DNA of 64,000 nucleotides from Mesodorylaimus sp. YZB2_4 (taxonomy: Eukaryota > Nematoda > Enoplea > Dorylaimida > Dorylaimidae): contig JASANH010001214.1 of assembly GCA_030248295.1 (NCBI GenBank), positions 1 through 64,000 of the forward strand. Reading direction: 5' to 3'. The notes under the pieces were generated by a model. That model searched no databases, was not told the origin of the DNA, and worked only from the letters and a program-made list of their open reading frames with translations. Below, one piece after another: positions 55,701-64,000 of this stretch. Numbering within the stretch: position 1 is the first letter of the stretch; each line of letters begins with the position of its first letter. Both the position numbers and the translations under genes were made by a program.

Positions 55701-55809
55701 GAGACTACAGCATTTCTCATTCTCGTCAATTCGCCCTTCTTTCAGATTTTTCAGATATGAGCAACACTCGATGATTCATCGGCTTTTTCGAATCCCGCTA
55801 ATGATTTGT

Positions 55810-56015
55810 TATACAACACAACCATTGTATTTCTCTTGCTCGTTTGATGTGGATAATTCGTGGCAGCGGATCGCATCGATAGGATAGAGGTCACAGCGAC
55901 GATCTGGAGAGCGTTGTTGATCGATGGAATTTTTTAGCAATATGAGTTGATGAAATTCAAAGCAGCCAACCGCTCGACACTGAAGCAGATGCACGACTAA
56001 CTGGGCATGGGGTAT
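55810..56015 (-). pseudogene. Third, truncated copy of the lectin-like gene's 5' end
   Basis: Between about 55830 and 56010 the sequence repeats the leader, ATG region and signal-peptide codons of the adjacent copy 2 (from 'catggggtat...cgactaactgggc' through 'ggcagcggatcgcatcgatagg'), then breaks off where the mature domain should begin. The ATG context is changed to aaaaattcc, so the start codon is lost. It is more diverged than the two full copies. Confidence 0.65.
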
Positions 56016-56734
56016 TGTTTTATAGCGATGTTTTTACACTACCGGGTCTACCAGTTTCCTATCTCCCAGATACGGTATTAGGACCGCAACTAGGCCAGAG
56101 ACTTACCAAGCTTCCACTGGTTCATCGCTGATGCCAATCACCCCCAGCTTTACTCAAACTCACGACACAACCGCACGTGCCAGGAACCAAACGAGAGACT
56201 GACGAGCGAGCAAGCTCTCCCACAAGCTGCGCCGCAAACAATTGCATTCAGATGTCAGCATCAAAGCTGCAATGTGCCGCTGCTGTTTGGATTGGCTTAG
56301 ATAAGGATCAACTGCGGTGTTTGCGCCTCATAGCAGCCTTAATGTGATAAAGCTCTGGACTAATAGGCTGCAGATGCGAGTGAACTGCAGTGGCTGATGA
56401 TAAATGATTTTAACCTAGACAAAACACTCAATAATCCTTCTTTTTTCACCACTTTATCTTCATGCTAATGTTTCACCATATAAACAATGGCATAACTGAG
56501 CATGTAGGGACTCATCAGAAAAAGTTATTCGCCTAGTCGCGAGTATAACACCAACCAGTAGTGTGCGCTAATGAAATGTAGTGGGGTTCTGGTACCACCC
56601 CATTCTGGTACTTTTCTGAGAATAATCACTTTCAGTCCCAACCTCACCCATACGTCCATTTGTGAGGAGGATCACTCCGTTCTTGGAAGTTGCATCAAGT
56701 CATATCGTACTTTCTTGTGGTATAGCGTGGATTA
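56016..56734. other. Intergenic, nothing recognised
   Basis: No gene or repeat seen between the lectin-like fragment and the inverted repeat arm, apart from the beginning of the open frame that continues into the arm. Confidence 0.35.
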
Positions 56735-56906
56735 TTCGAGCGTAGTAATCGATGCGCGTGAGATTAATTTCTGGTCCTCACCTTTTCATCGAAACCTATT
56801 GCGGCTTCTGAGTTTCGTACTTTTTGTGCCTATTATATTCCCTCTTTTGTGTCTTTGGTTCGCTAATCAAGCGAATAAATGGATTTACTGTTCGAAAAAG
56901 AAATAA
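56571..56906 (+). CDS. Possible small membrane protein or exon, in inverted repeat (copy 1)
   Basis: The last 50 codons (DAREINFWSSPFHRNLLRLL, a hydrophobic helix FVLFVPIIFPLLCLWFA, NQANKWIYCSKKK and stop) are kept open in the inverted copy at 60231-60390, where the differences are one synonymous and two conservative changes. That suggests constraint or recency. The N-terminal part before the repeat border is not shared, so the true start is unknown. It could be the final exon of a membrane protein; no family recognised. Confidence 0.35.
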   Translation: MKCSGVLVPPHSGTFLRIITFSPNLTHTSICEEDHSVLGSCIKSYRTFLWYSVDYSSVVIDAREINFWSSPFHRNLLRLLSFVLFVPIIFPLLCLWFANQANKWIYCSKKK

Positions 56907-57140
56907 AGGCCCACGATCAAATTGTTCGTGCAGCAGAAAAGAGACGGAGAAATTTAATTTTACGTTTCAAGAAGGATAGAAAATTTGTATAAGTTCTAGA
57001 ATGCTGGCGGCACACACATGCCACGCTTGCTTTTCGCTTTTGCGCGAACAATATAAAGAGATTAAAGCCTGTCTACATCGAAAATATGCTAATTATTGAG
57101 CACAATCTTGATTGCTATGCACATGACACGAAACAAAAAC
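56735..57140. repeat. Inverted repeat arm 1 around GPCR copy 1 (partner 59998-60410)
   Basis: About 400 bp that recurs in reverse orientation at 59998-60410, highly similar in its coding-like first half (three differences in about 155 bp by eye) and less so in the rest. It spans a short open frame and a non-coding part ending near 'cacaatcttgattgctatgcacatgac'. Confidence 0.8.
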
Positions 57141-57755
57141 GACTTTTGTGTGCCTTTATTTGAAATGTCGTTTACTTGTATTGATTCTGACTTCGATTAT
57201 GCAGGCACCGCCTCTCATCTTTGTGCTCATCGTCAGTTGCATTCATGTCGAAAAGTATAAGTACGTTCGTGTTGACTGAACCGCGCTTGTCCTGCTAGGT
57301 GCTTGTCCCAATGTTGGCTTGATGGCGTGCACATGTTGATCCAGACGACTGCCAAGGAATAGTTTGATACAAGTTGTTGCATTTGCAAAAATCGCTTCTT
57401 TTTCAAACCAACACAAAGGTTAGAATTTTTTTTAGTTTTTGGTTTAATCACTAACAATAAGCCTTAGCTTTGTGCTACTTTGCGCTCGTTGCTATAATTC
57501 TGTTGACATTTTCACATCAAACATGCCTTTTCTCCTTGGAAATTGGACAAGTGGATCAAGCGGATCACGGCCGCGTATTTCATGGACATGTTCATGTTCA
57601 CCTCTTCATCTTTAGCAGTCTGCGGGTTATGCTTCACCCTGCACATCTGACGATAGAACAAAATTCAATTTTTCCTTCTTCTCCTCACTGACGCACAAAC
57701 ACTACGGAATTTTTCGTCTCATAAAAAAGTCAGACTTACTAATAATTTGTATTAA

Positions 57756-57949
57756 GGAGCCAAGAATTTGCGATTGAGCTTGTAAATTGTGTAGCCTCTT
57801 CAACGAAAAATCGACAGGTTGATGAGGCACCGCTGAAAGATTTTTCGGAATTGAGACAGGCTTTCTGTAAGGTTCGACAAATGAAGAATATTACCACGAG
57901 GGAAATCGAAGATTGGCAGTCCCCTGCCCCTGGCTTCCCAAGTCGATAA
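57756..57949 (+). CDS. Probable terminal exon of an unknown gene
   Basis: After an attaag acceptor-like site an open frame of 64 codons reads QEFAIELVNCVASSTKNRQ, LKDFSELRQAFCKVRQMKNI and EIEDWQSPAPGFPSR, ending in TAA. Composition is protein-like but there is no ATG. An upstream frame at about 57470 has a signal-peptide-like segment (LCYFALVAIILLTFSHQTCLF) that could be an earlier exon, although I could not join them with a good donor. It lies directly upstream of GPCR copy 1, same strand. No family recognised. Confidence 0.3.
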
Positions 57950-58117
57950 GTCCTAAACCAATTCCCAGGAGGGCCTTAGCCAGGGCGTAATACCAAAATT
58001 TGATCGAAAGCTTCAAGCCTGAATAATGCATCAGTATCCTTCCTAATTAAAAGTGTTTCACAGTGGATAAATAGCGGGAACTTATAATCATATCTTTTAC
58101 TGTCCTTTTTCAGAAAC

Positions 58118-59242
58118 ATGAGCTGCATCGCTGAGGTTCCACCAATTATTTGGTTCTCCTTCAACGCACCCTCCAATATCACTGACTGTTGGCCCTGGCG
58201 AAACGTCGATGAAACTTCTTTCGATCAAGTAAAATCGAATTATTTGGCCAGAAATTTTTCCTTAACTTTCGCAAAACAAATAACCTTAATTGCCAATTCA
58301 CCAGTTGGTGTGGTTGGTTCCGCGTGCACTTGCATCGCAATTTGGAGGAGAGCAGTCAAACAAAAAGAGCGCTTTTTTGTTTACATGCTTGTTGTAGGTG
58401 TGCTTGATCTTCTTTTCAGCGTAAGCATTATCCCTTACTCCTTTTCTATTGGAGCGGCTTTCGCCAATGTTTTTCAGCATACTTACTGGGGGTCTGTTTT
58501 TTTGCGTATCACAGTATCTCTGACTTTTGGCTGGTCTCTGGGGGCTGACATGTGCACCCTTATGCTGGCTATAGAACGTTTTGTAGCCATTTGCAGACCA
58601 TTCGCTTACAATGCTAAAAACCAAAAAATCTTATCAATAACGACGTGTATCCTTGTATGTTTGGGGATCACCTCGCGTTTTTTGGTCAATATTTTGATGT
58701 ATAGGGTCACTGAGATAGGGTCTGATCAGACCGCCGCTGTAGTCTATGGTTTCAGCTCTACGAAAGTTGTAAGCACTTTCTCCTATGCTTGCTTCTTGTT
58801 TTTCACAAATACTCTTCTCCCATTCATATCACTTTTTTTTATACTTTACTTCTCGCTGCGCATGGTGCATACGCTGGCTAGGCGGCACCTATCCCAAGTG
58901 CATACCAACTCATCTGCTGCACAGCGACAGAATATGCAGCAACAGTCGTCAGTTATGTTTCGTCTTTTAATGGTTTCTGTGGTTTTATTTATTTTTTCTC
59001 AATCCACCTACTGCGTGTTCACTGTGCTTTCGTATGTTGCCAAGCGTATCAATCCAGAATACAAAAACAGTCTGACCGATATTTTACAATATACTGAAAT
59101 TAAGTATATGACAAACGTTACATCTTATGTTCATGCTTTGATGGAGTGTAGCACTCGATCTCTAGGATTTTATTTTTACGTGCTACTGTCAAAATCTTTT
59201 CGCGATGGGTTTAAAATTGCTATACGTTTTAAAAAAAACTGA
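58118..59242 (+). CDS. Rhodopsin-family peptide-type GPCR, copy 1 (374 aa, single exon)
   Basis: Seven helices by eye: TM1 53-77, TM2 88-112 (with LVVGVLDLLFSVSIIPYSF), TM3 128-152 followed by ERFVAICRP (DRY variant), TM4 171-195, TM5 about 222-250, TM6 281-305 and TM7 about 335-357, where the usual NPxxY is replaced by GFYFYVLLSKSFRDGF. The N terminus has NxS/T sequons. Organisation resembles invertebrate FMRFamide/myosuppressin-type neuropeptide receptors and nematode relatives; the ligand is unknown. The ATG lies four bases after tttttcag, a likely trans-splice acceptor, and AATAAA follows the stop at about 59275. A paralogue lies on the opposite strand at the window end, tail to tail. Confidence 0.75.
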   Translation: MSCIAEVPPIIWFSFNAPSNITDCWPWRNVDETSFDQVKSNYLARNFSLTFAKQITLIANSPVGVVGSACTCIAIWRRAVKQKERFFVYMLVVGVLDLLFSVSIIPYSFSIGAAFANVFQHTYWGSVFLRITVSLTFGWSLGADMCTLMLAIERFVAICRPFAYNAKNQKILSITTCILVCLGITSRFLVNILMYRVTEIGSDQTAAVVYGFSSTKVVSTFSYACFLFFTNTLLPFISLFFILYFSLRMVHTLARRHLSQVHTNSSAAQRQNMQQQSSVMFRLLMVSVVLFIFSQSTYCVFTVLSYVAKRINPEYKNSLTDILQYTEIKYMTNVTSYVHALMECSTRSLGFYFYVLLSKSFRDGFKIAIRFKKN

Positions 59243-59997
59243 AAACTAGTGCGTCTGCTCACAGAATATCTTTAAAATAAAAATCGTTTCATATTTTTGT
59301 TTTGTTTTTTGCGTACACGGAAAGCCCTTATTACATTTTTATTTTAGCGAGTGTTTTGTCAGTGATCAATTTTCTGTCTAGCTAAACTGCACATTATTCT
59401 TTTTGCTTGGATTAATTCAATAAGGTTTCTCTGTCAGATGCTGCCGCTTGAATCAGTTCCGGCGTGTGCCAGCTGCTAGGAATCAGAAATCTTACACGAA
59501 CAGGAATAAAGAAAGAAAACAAAATAGATTGCAGTTTTTCAAGAATTTGAAATCTTACATATACCTTTAAAAAAGCATCTTACCGTATGAACTACTCCGC
59601 GTAGACATACGCACTTCCAACGGGATCTTTAACGATGAACCCACGTGAATTTTCCAAGCTCAAGGCTCGACTTCAAAAGACATACTGTAGCTCTCTCAAT
59701 TTTTTATAAAGCTAGTGTCATTCTGGCGGCTATGGTTGTAATTTGTTTTGGTATAGCAATGGGTGTGAACCATCTTTGATTAATAAAAACCCCTGATACT
59801 GTGAATGTGAGTAAAGGTACATTTTCTTGATACGTTTTTTTGGTCGAACCATATCGTGAAACTTCGGAGTTGGTGCGATCAATCGTGTTGTAAAAAACTT
59901 TTTCAGGGCAAGTATTATCAATTTTGTAACTCTTGCCAAACTCCCTCATCTAATATGATTTTTGAACTAGTTGAAAATAAAGGCGCATAGAAGTAAT
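59243..59997. other. Spacer downstream of GPCR copy 1
   Basis: It includes the GPCR 3' UTR. A minus-strand ATG frame at 59949-59704 (81 codons, start MREFGKSYKIDNTCPEKVF) has fairly protein-like composition but no family features. Confidence 0.3.
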
Positions 59998-60410
59998 TTT
60001 GTTTTGTGTCTAATGTGCATAGCAATCAAGATTGTGCTCAATAATTAGCATATTTTCGATGTAGACAGGCTTTCATCTCATTATATTCTTTGCGCAAAAG
60101 CGAAAAGCAAGCGTGGCATGTGTGTGCCGACAGCATTCTAGAACTTATACAAATTTTCTATCCCACTTCAACCGTAAAATCAAATTTCTCCGCCTCTTTT
60201 CTGACGCACGAACAATTTGATCGTGGGCCTTTATTTCTTTTTCGAACAGTGAATCCATTTATTCGCTTGATTAGCGAGCCAAAGACACAAAAGGGGGAAT
60301 ATAATAGGCACAAAAAGTACGAAACTCAGAAGCCGCAATAGGTTTCGATGAAAAGGTGAGGACCAGAAATTAATCTCACGCGCATCGATTTCTAAGCTCG
60401 AAATATTCCT
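59998..60410. repeat. Inverted repeat arm 2 around GPCR copy 1 (partner 56735-57140)
   Basis: Reverse complement of arm 1. The conserved open frame runs on the minus strand from about 60390 to the TAA at 60231 (DAREINFWSSPFHRNLLRLL...NQANKWIHCSKKK). Outside the arm the sequences diverge. Confidence 0.8.
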
Positions 60411-61130
60411 TGCGGTACGCCACAACAAAGTACGATGTGACTTATTGCAAGCAAACGTTGAAATAGATTATTGCTTCTTGCAGGTGTACCTGAGCGATGG
60501 AGTTTATATAGAAAGCGATTTCACTTGAAACCCAGCAGCATCCCTTTGTGCGTCACAGCAGCATCCCCCTGAGCGTCTGCACTGAACCTCTACACAAGGG
60601 CAACGACTCCATGCATGATACCAGGCAATAAGGGAGGGTCCTTCTCGGCTGGTGTTCGAGAACCAGTTTTGAGGAAAGCGGGAAGTTCGTTGCCAAATAA
60701 GTTGGAATTGCTGAAAATATGCTGACAAATTTGCTAGCAGTCTGCAGTTCAACTTGGACGTTAATTCTGACAGATTCAGGAAACTTTTATAGTTTGTTTA
60801 TTTATACGTATTTTTGGTCGAAAGCTGTAAATCAGTACCTACTTTGCAAGATTTCAAGAGCCAATATTTCCTTTTTAAACGAAAGCAAAGTTTTTTCATA
60901 CTGCATCCTTTATCCGAGTATGTACAGAAACTGAAAAAAATGAAGCTCATTTAGAATTTTCCGACAAGTCGAGCGTTGCTGAACCAATTTCATATTTTTC
61001 AAAAGACAAAATCATTGAATTATGAGGACGTGATGGATTTCGTTGGCACACTTGATTTCGCATATTAAGTTTTGTTGTTGGAAATTCTGAAAATGATAAG
61101 GTCACTGCCAATTAGTTAGGCGATGTCCCA
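60411..61130. other. Intergenic, nothing recognised
   Basis: Short frames only; no repeat or gene could be supported. Confidence 0.35.
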
Positions 61131-61157
61131 AATTGAAGCTAATTAAATTTATGTCTT

Positions 61158-61403
61158 ATGTCGTACCGTGCTACTCAACGTCCAATTATCGGGCGACACA
61201 TCCGTGGTGCATTGACGATCATGTCTGTCATGTGGCGCGCTTACACAGGTCCAAATGGAATTGTATGTTGGAACCTAGTACATGGAAATCTGCTTTATGC
61301 CCATCAAATCGAGACATGTTGGGGTGAGCTGAAAACCAAATTTTTACGTACGATTCGTGGAACACCGATTACCCTCCTTTCAAACGATCTAGCCGAAGCT
61401 TGA
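61158..61403 (+). pseudogene. Fragment of an IS1595/Merlin-type (ISXO2-like) DDE transposase
   Basis: The frame reads PNGIVCWNLVHGNLLYAHQ then IETCWGELKTKFLRTIRGTP and LLSNDLAEA. In ISXO2-like transposases the C-terminal part has H.q.iEs.W..lK..lr....G.....l..hL.E, with the Glu of the DDE triad in IE. The fragment keeps that Glu but lacks the two upstream Asp residues and the end of the domain, so it is a remnant. Merlin elements, related to bacterial IS1016, occur in nematodes and other animals. No terminal inverted repeats were identified. Confidence 0.5.
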
Positions 61404-61559
61404 TGACGTTCTATGAATGAGAAAACACCTGTCCTTGATTTGATAGACGAGGTCGTTAGATAATATCGATTGTGTATGTACTGTATATGAATATTGTATG
61501 TACGAGTTGTGTATATTTATAAAAATCAACCAGTTATCTGGCTTTTTGTTGTTTATCTG

Positions 61560-61700
61560 TCAGCGGACGGTGTCTCCATAAAGCTTACATAAGTTCTACC
61601 CGAAAATATAGGTGTCTCTCAAAAAGTGACCGTGTCTCCATAACGCACCCGTAGTGTCTCCCCGAAAATCTGGGTGTGTCCATGCTGCACTAATACCATG
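61560..61700 (+). repeat. Short imperfect repeats of GTGTCTCC
   Basis: The word GTGTCTCCATAA appears twice (about 61569 and 61649) and related gtgtctc...cccgaaaat.tgggtgt pieces alternate with it up to 61681. It lies just downstream of the transposase fragment and could be part of that element's end. Confidence 0.4.
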
Positions 61701-61828
61701 CCGACATGCGTACGTTTTTTTACCACTGTTGATTATGTAAGCTTGTGAATTATTCTAAAGCTTTGAAATCTGATTGTTTCGTTTATTGTTATCGTTTATA
61801 TTTCGTGTATTAGTTTCATATTCGATAT

Positions 61829-61926
61829 GCCGCAAAGTGGTACTGCAATGTTGAAAGAGATAATGAACCTCGAACGACATTATTTTCATTGCCAAAGGAT
61901 GACAAGCGGTGGACAACTTATCGTTA
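61829..61926 (+). pseudogene. THAP-like zinc-finger fragment
   Basis: One frame reads AAKWYCNVERDNEPRTTLFS then LPKDDKRWTTYR and a stop. This resembles the middle of a THAP domain (C..C, then l.sfp.d...r..W), a DNA-binding module common in P-element-type transposons. The second Cys and the C-terminal C..H pair are not seen, so the call is tentative. Confidence 0.25.
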
Positions 61927-61970
61927 GCCAAGAACCCATTCGGAAGGCATTCAACTAATAAGCAAGAACC

Positions 61971-62993
61971 GTGTTGTTTGCATATTGCATTGCTAAGATC
62001 AGTACCTGGTCGAGTACGAACTGTGTTACTCGTACGAAAGGATGCTGCGACGACCTGAGAATGGCCCCAATTTCCCGTGCGGGAAGTCTTTTATTTTCAG
62101 AGAGTGCTAGGAGAGGATATCGTTTCTGGGCCAGGTTTATGCTGGACTGTCATATTTTTCAATCTTTACCGTGCTTTGTGGGGTGTCATAATTATTCATG
62201 GAGTAGCGAAGCTAAACGTACAGTATACATAGTACTGTAGTTACATATGCCGCCAGACTTTATATTAAAAAAATTGCATCGCGACTCACGCAGGCTGCTT
62301 GAATTGCATCTTGCGGCCTGACAGATAACTTTGTGCATCCAATTTAGGCAGCCTGCGATATCTTGAAAATATCAAAAAATCAAAATCAAAATTGACAAGT
62401 TACTTTGACCACCAGCCACTCTTGACTAGAACCTCGTCCAGCCATTGAAATGTTTCCAGCGTTTTCCTTTGGCATGGCTTATAGTTTGAGACATGTCTTG
62501 ATCCTGGGAAAACCTCAACAGCTGACAGGCATTCGTTGTTACAGTAGTTCAGGCATGAGGGTGTCAGTTTTACGGGTCTTGTCTTAGGACAGGACGGCAT
62601 TTGTACATTCATTGATGATCGGGGCTTTTTTTATTCCAATTGTAGAGAGCAGGACTATTGTATTTGAGGGTCAAAAGCTCGGATACAATATTCTATTAAT
62701 TGCAAAAGGATAGCGTTTTGCTGACTTTGATATTCTCGCCATTCGCCCTCGGTGCTATCTGGCCTTAAGCTCACCCTTGAGCTGCTTCCAGCCTATCAGA
62801 AAATTACAATTCAGGTGAACCAAGTGTTCAGTACAGTTCACGATCCAATAGTAATTCATTCTTGAATAAACACAATGACAGATTCAAGCTATCATAAGAA
62901 CGCACAGCGAACAAATCAGACAAAGAAAACGCTTTTTTCCCCGACATTTCTTTAATAATACTTCTTCCCGCCTCAAAATATAAAAAATGCATC
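61971..62993. other. Gene-poor stretch with one Cys-containing ATG frame
   Basis: A minus-strand frame at 62612-62400 encodes 70 residues with five Cys (CPKTRP, SCLNYCNNEC, KPCQRK) and no signal peptide; it may be an exon of a small cysteine-containing protein or chance. Nothing else recognised. Confidence 0.3.
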
Positions 62994-64000
62994 TCAATTT
63001 TGTTTTAAACCAATGGCAATTTTGAACTCGTCTCGAAACGATTTTGACAATAGCATGTACAGATAAAATCCAAAAGATCGTGTACTGCACTCCATCAAAG
63101 TCTGAATATAAGAAACAACATTGGTCAGGTATCGAATTTTAGTATACTCCAGAATTTCAGGAAAGGTACTAGAATATTCAGGAGTAGCACTCTTGGCAAC
63201 ATAGGCCACCACAGTGAACAGGCAGTTAGAGGATTGATAAAGGATAAATAACACTACTAGAACGAGTAGCAGACGAGACATTGCCGAAGATTGCTGTTGC
63301 ACATTCTGTCGCTGTACTGCAGACGCGTTGGCATGCACCTGCGATTTTTGTCGTTTGGCCACAGTGTATACGATGCAAAGTGAGAAAAAAAGCATCAGAA
63401 AAAGGAGCAAAAATGGTAAAAGAGTATTGGTGAAAAACAGCAAGCATGCAAACAGAAAAGTGCTGCCAAATTTGGTATAGCCAAAGCTATAGACCACAGC
63501 ACCAGTCTGATCAGTTCCTAGCTCTATTATCCAATACATCGAAATATTGACGAGAAAACGTAGAGCTGTGCCCAAAAATGTAAGAATACATGTTAGAATC
63601 GATAGGATTCTCTGCTTCTTGTTATCGTAAGCAAATGGTGTACAAATGGCTACGTATCGTTCAATGGCTAACATAAGGGTGCACACATCGGAACCCAAGG
63701 ACCAGGCGAAGGTCAGACTCGTTGTGATTCGCAGGAAAATCATCCCCCAATAACTAAATTTGAAAATACTGTCAAAAGCAATTCCTACAGATAGTGAGAA
63801 GGGTATAATGCTTACATTATACATCAGGTCTAGCACACCTATGATCAGCATGTAAATATAGAATCGTTCTTTTTTCGTGATTGCCTTCCTCCAAATGGCC
63901 AAACAAGTGCAGAGGGAACTTACGATACCGATCGGCACATTGACCACCATGGTCATCTGATTGACAAAATTAACCAAAAAACTACTGTTTAGAAAGTTCG
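62994..64000 (-). CDS. Rhodopsin-family peptide-type GPCR, copy 2 (partial, runs off the window)
   Basis: Paralogue of copy 1 (58118-59242) with matching segments throughout: KKERFYIYMLIIGVLDLMYN, SLGSDVCTLMLAIERYVAIC (ERY in place of DRY), ARFLVNISMYW-like TM4 end, QVHANASAVQRQNVQQQSSAM in the third intracellular loop, LMECSTRSFGFYLYMLLSKS in TM7 and the tail FKIAIGLKQN. The open frame continues upstream of the first visible Met (63977) to the window edge without a stop (NFLNSSFLVNFVNQ), aligning with NFSLTFAKQITLIAN of copy 1, so about 50 N-terminal residues lie outside. No introns are visible. Confidence 0.75.
   Translation of the reverse strand, partial: NFLNSSFLVNFVNQMTMVVNVPIGIVSSLCTCLAIWRKAITKKERFYIYMLIIGVLDLMYNVSIIPFSLSVGIAFDSIFKFSYWGMIFLRITTSLTFAWSLGSDVCTLMLAIERYVAICTPFAYDNKKQRILSILTCILTFLGTALRFLVNISMYWIIELGTDQTGAVVYSFGYTKFGSTFLFACLLFFTNTLLPFLLLFLMLFFSLCIVYTVAKRQKSQVHANASAVQRQNVQQQSSAMSRLLLVLVVLFILYQSSNCLFTVVAYVAKSATPEYSSTFPEILEYTKIRYLTNVVSYIQTLMECSTRSFGFYLYMLLSKSFRDEFKIAIGLKQN

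Noticed and set aside
1-64000. CRISPR arrays, bacterial operons, riboswitches, origins
   Set aside because: The genes have spliceosomal introns and metazoan domain families; no regularly spaced direct repeats were seen.

Overview
The window looks like gene-moderate genomic DNA from a small invertebrate, most likely a nematode. Evidence: introns are often short (about 50-110 bp) with U-rich TTTCAG or TTTTAG acceptors; several start codons sit 4-13 bases after such an acceptor, as SL trans-splicing would leave; there is a seven-transmembrane receptor of the nematode Srx/Srt chemoreceptor style, a MATH/BTB-like gene and receptor-type tyrosine phosphatase debris, all families expanded in nematodes. 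I cannot fix the species, and a related ecdysozoan phylum is not excluded.

Layout. 1-500: a divergent bHLH gene on the minus strand. 2.7-5.8 kb: remains of two Ty3/Gypsy-like retroelements in opposite orientation, separated by a 130-bp palindromic element. 8.7-9.9 kb: an intronless BTB gene with a C-terminal membrane anchor. 10.9-13.7 kb: a decayed tandem array of receptor-type PTP modules (minus). 15.1-16.6 kb and 54.3-55.7 kb: two nearly identical inverted copies of a type I membrane C-type-lectin-like gene. 18.8-21.8 kb: a complete six-exon glutamine synthetase gene (minus). 23.6-24.9 kb: an intronless TSP1-type membrane protein. 27.2-27.7 kb: the EGF and transmembrane exons of an EGFR-ligand (Spitz/LIN-3-like) gene. 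30.7-31.6 kb: a possible small single-pass membrane protein. 37.2-38.4 kb: the chemoreceptor. 40.8-44.0 kb: a TPR + F-box + LRR-like gene. 46.5-48.7 kb: two tandem genes for small secreted helical proteins. 49.3-53.3 kb: an eight-exon Cys-loop ion channel subunit. 56.7-64.0 kb: two convergent peptide-type GPCR paralogues, an inverted repeat around the first, and DNA-transposon remnants.

There is no operon-like logic. The genes are individually spaced and the long gaps hold tRNA-derived repeats, transposon pieces and unrecognised sequence. Several neighbours nevertheless concern cell-surface signalling (EGF ligand, GPCRs, ligand-gated channel, PTP debris, lectin-like and TSP1 membrane proteins). 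The most distinctive items are the TPR-F-box-LRR fusion, the paired secreted helical proteins, the phosphatase array without catalytic arginines, and the two inverted segmental duplications. All exon models come from reading splice signals by eye and checking phase; no search or RNA evidence was available.
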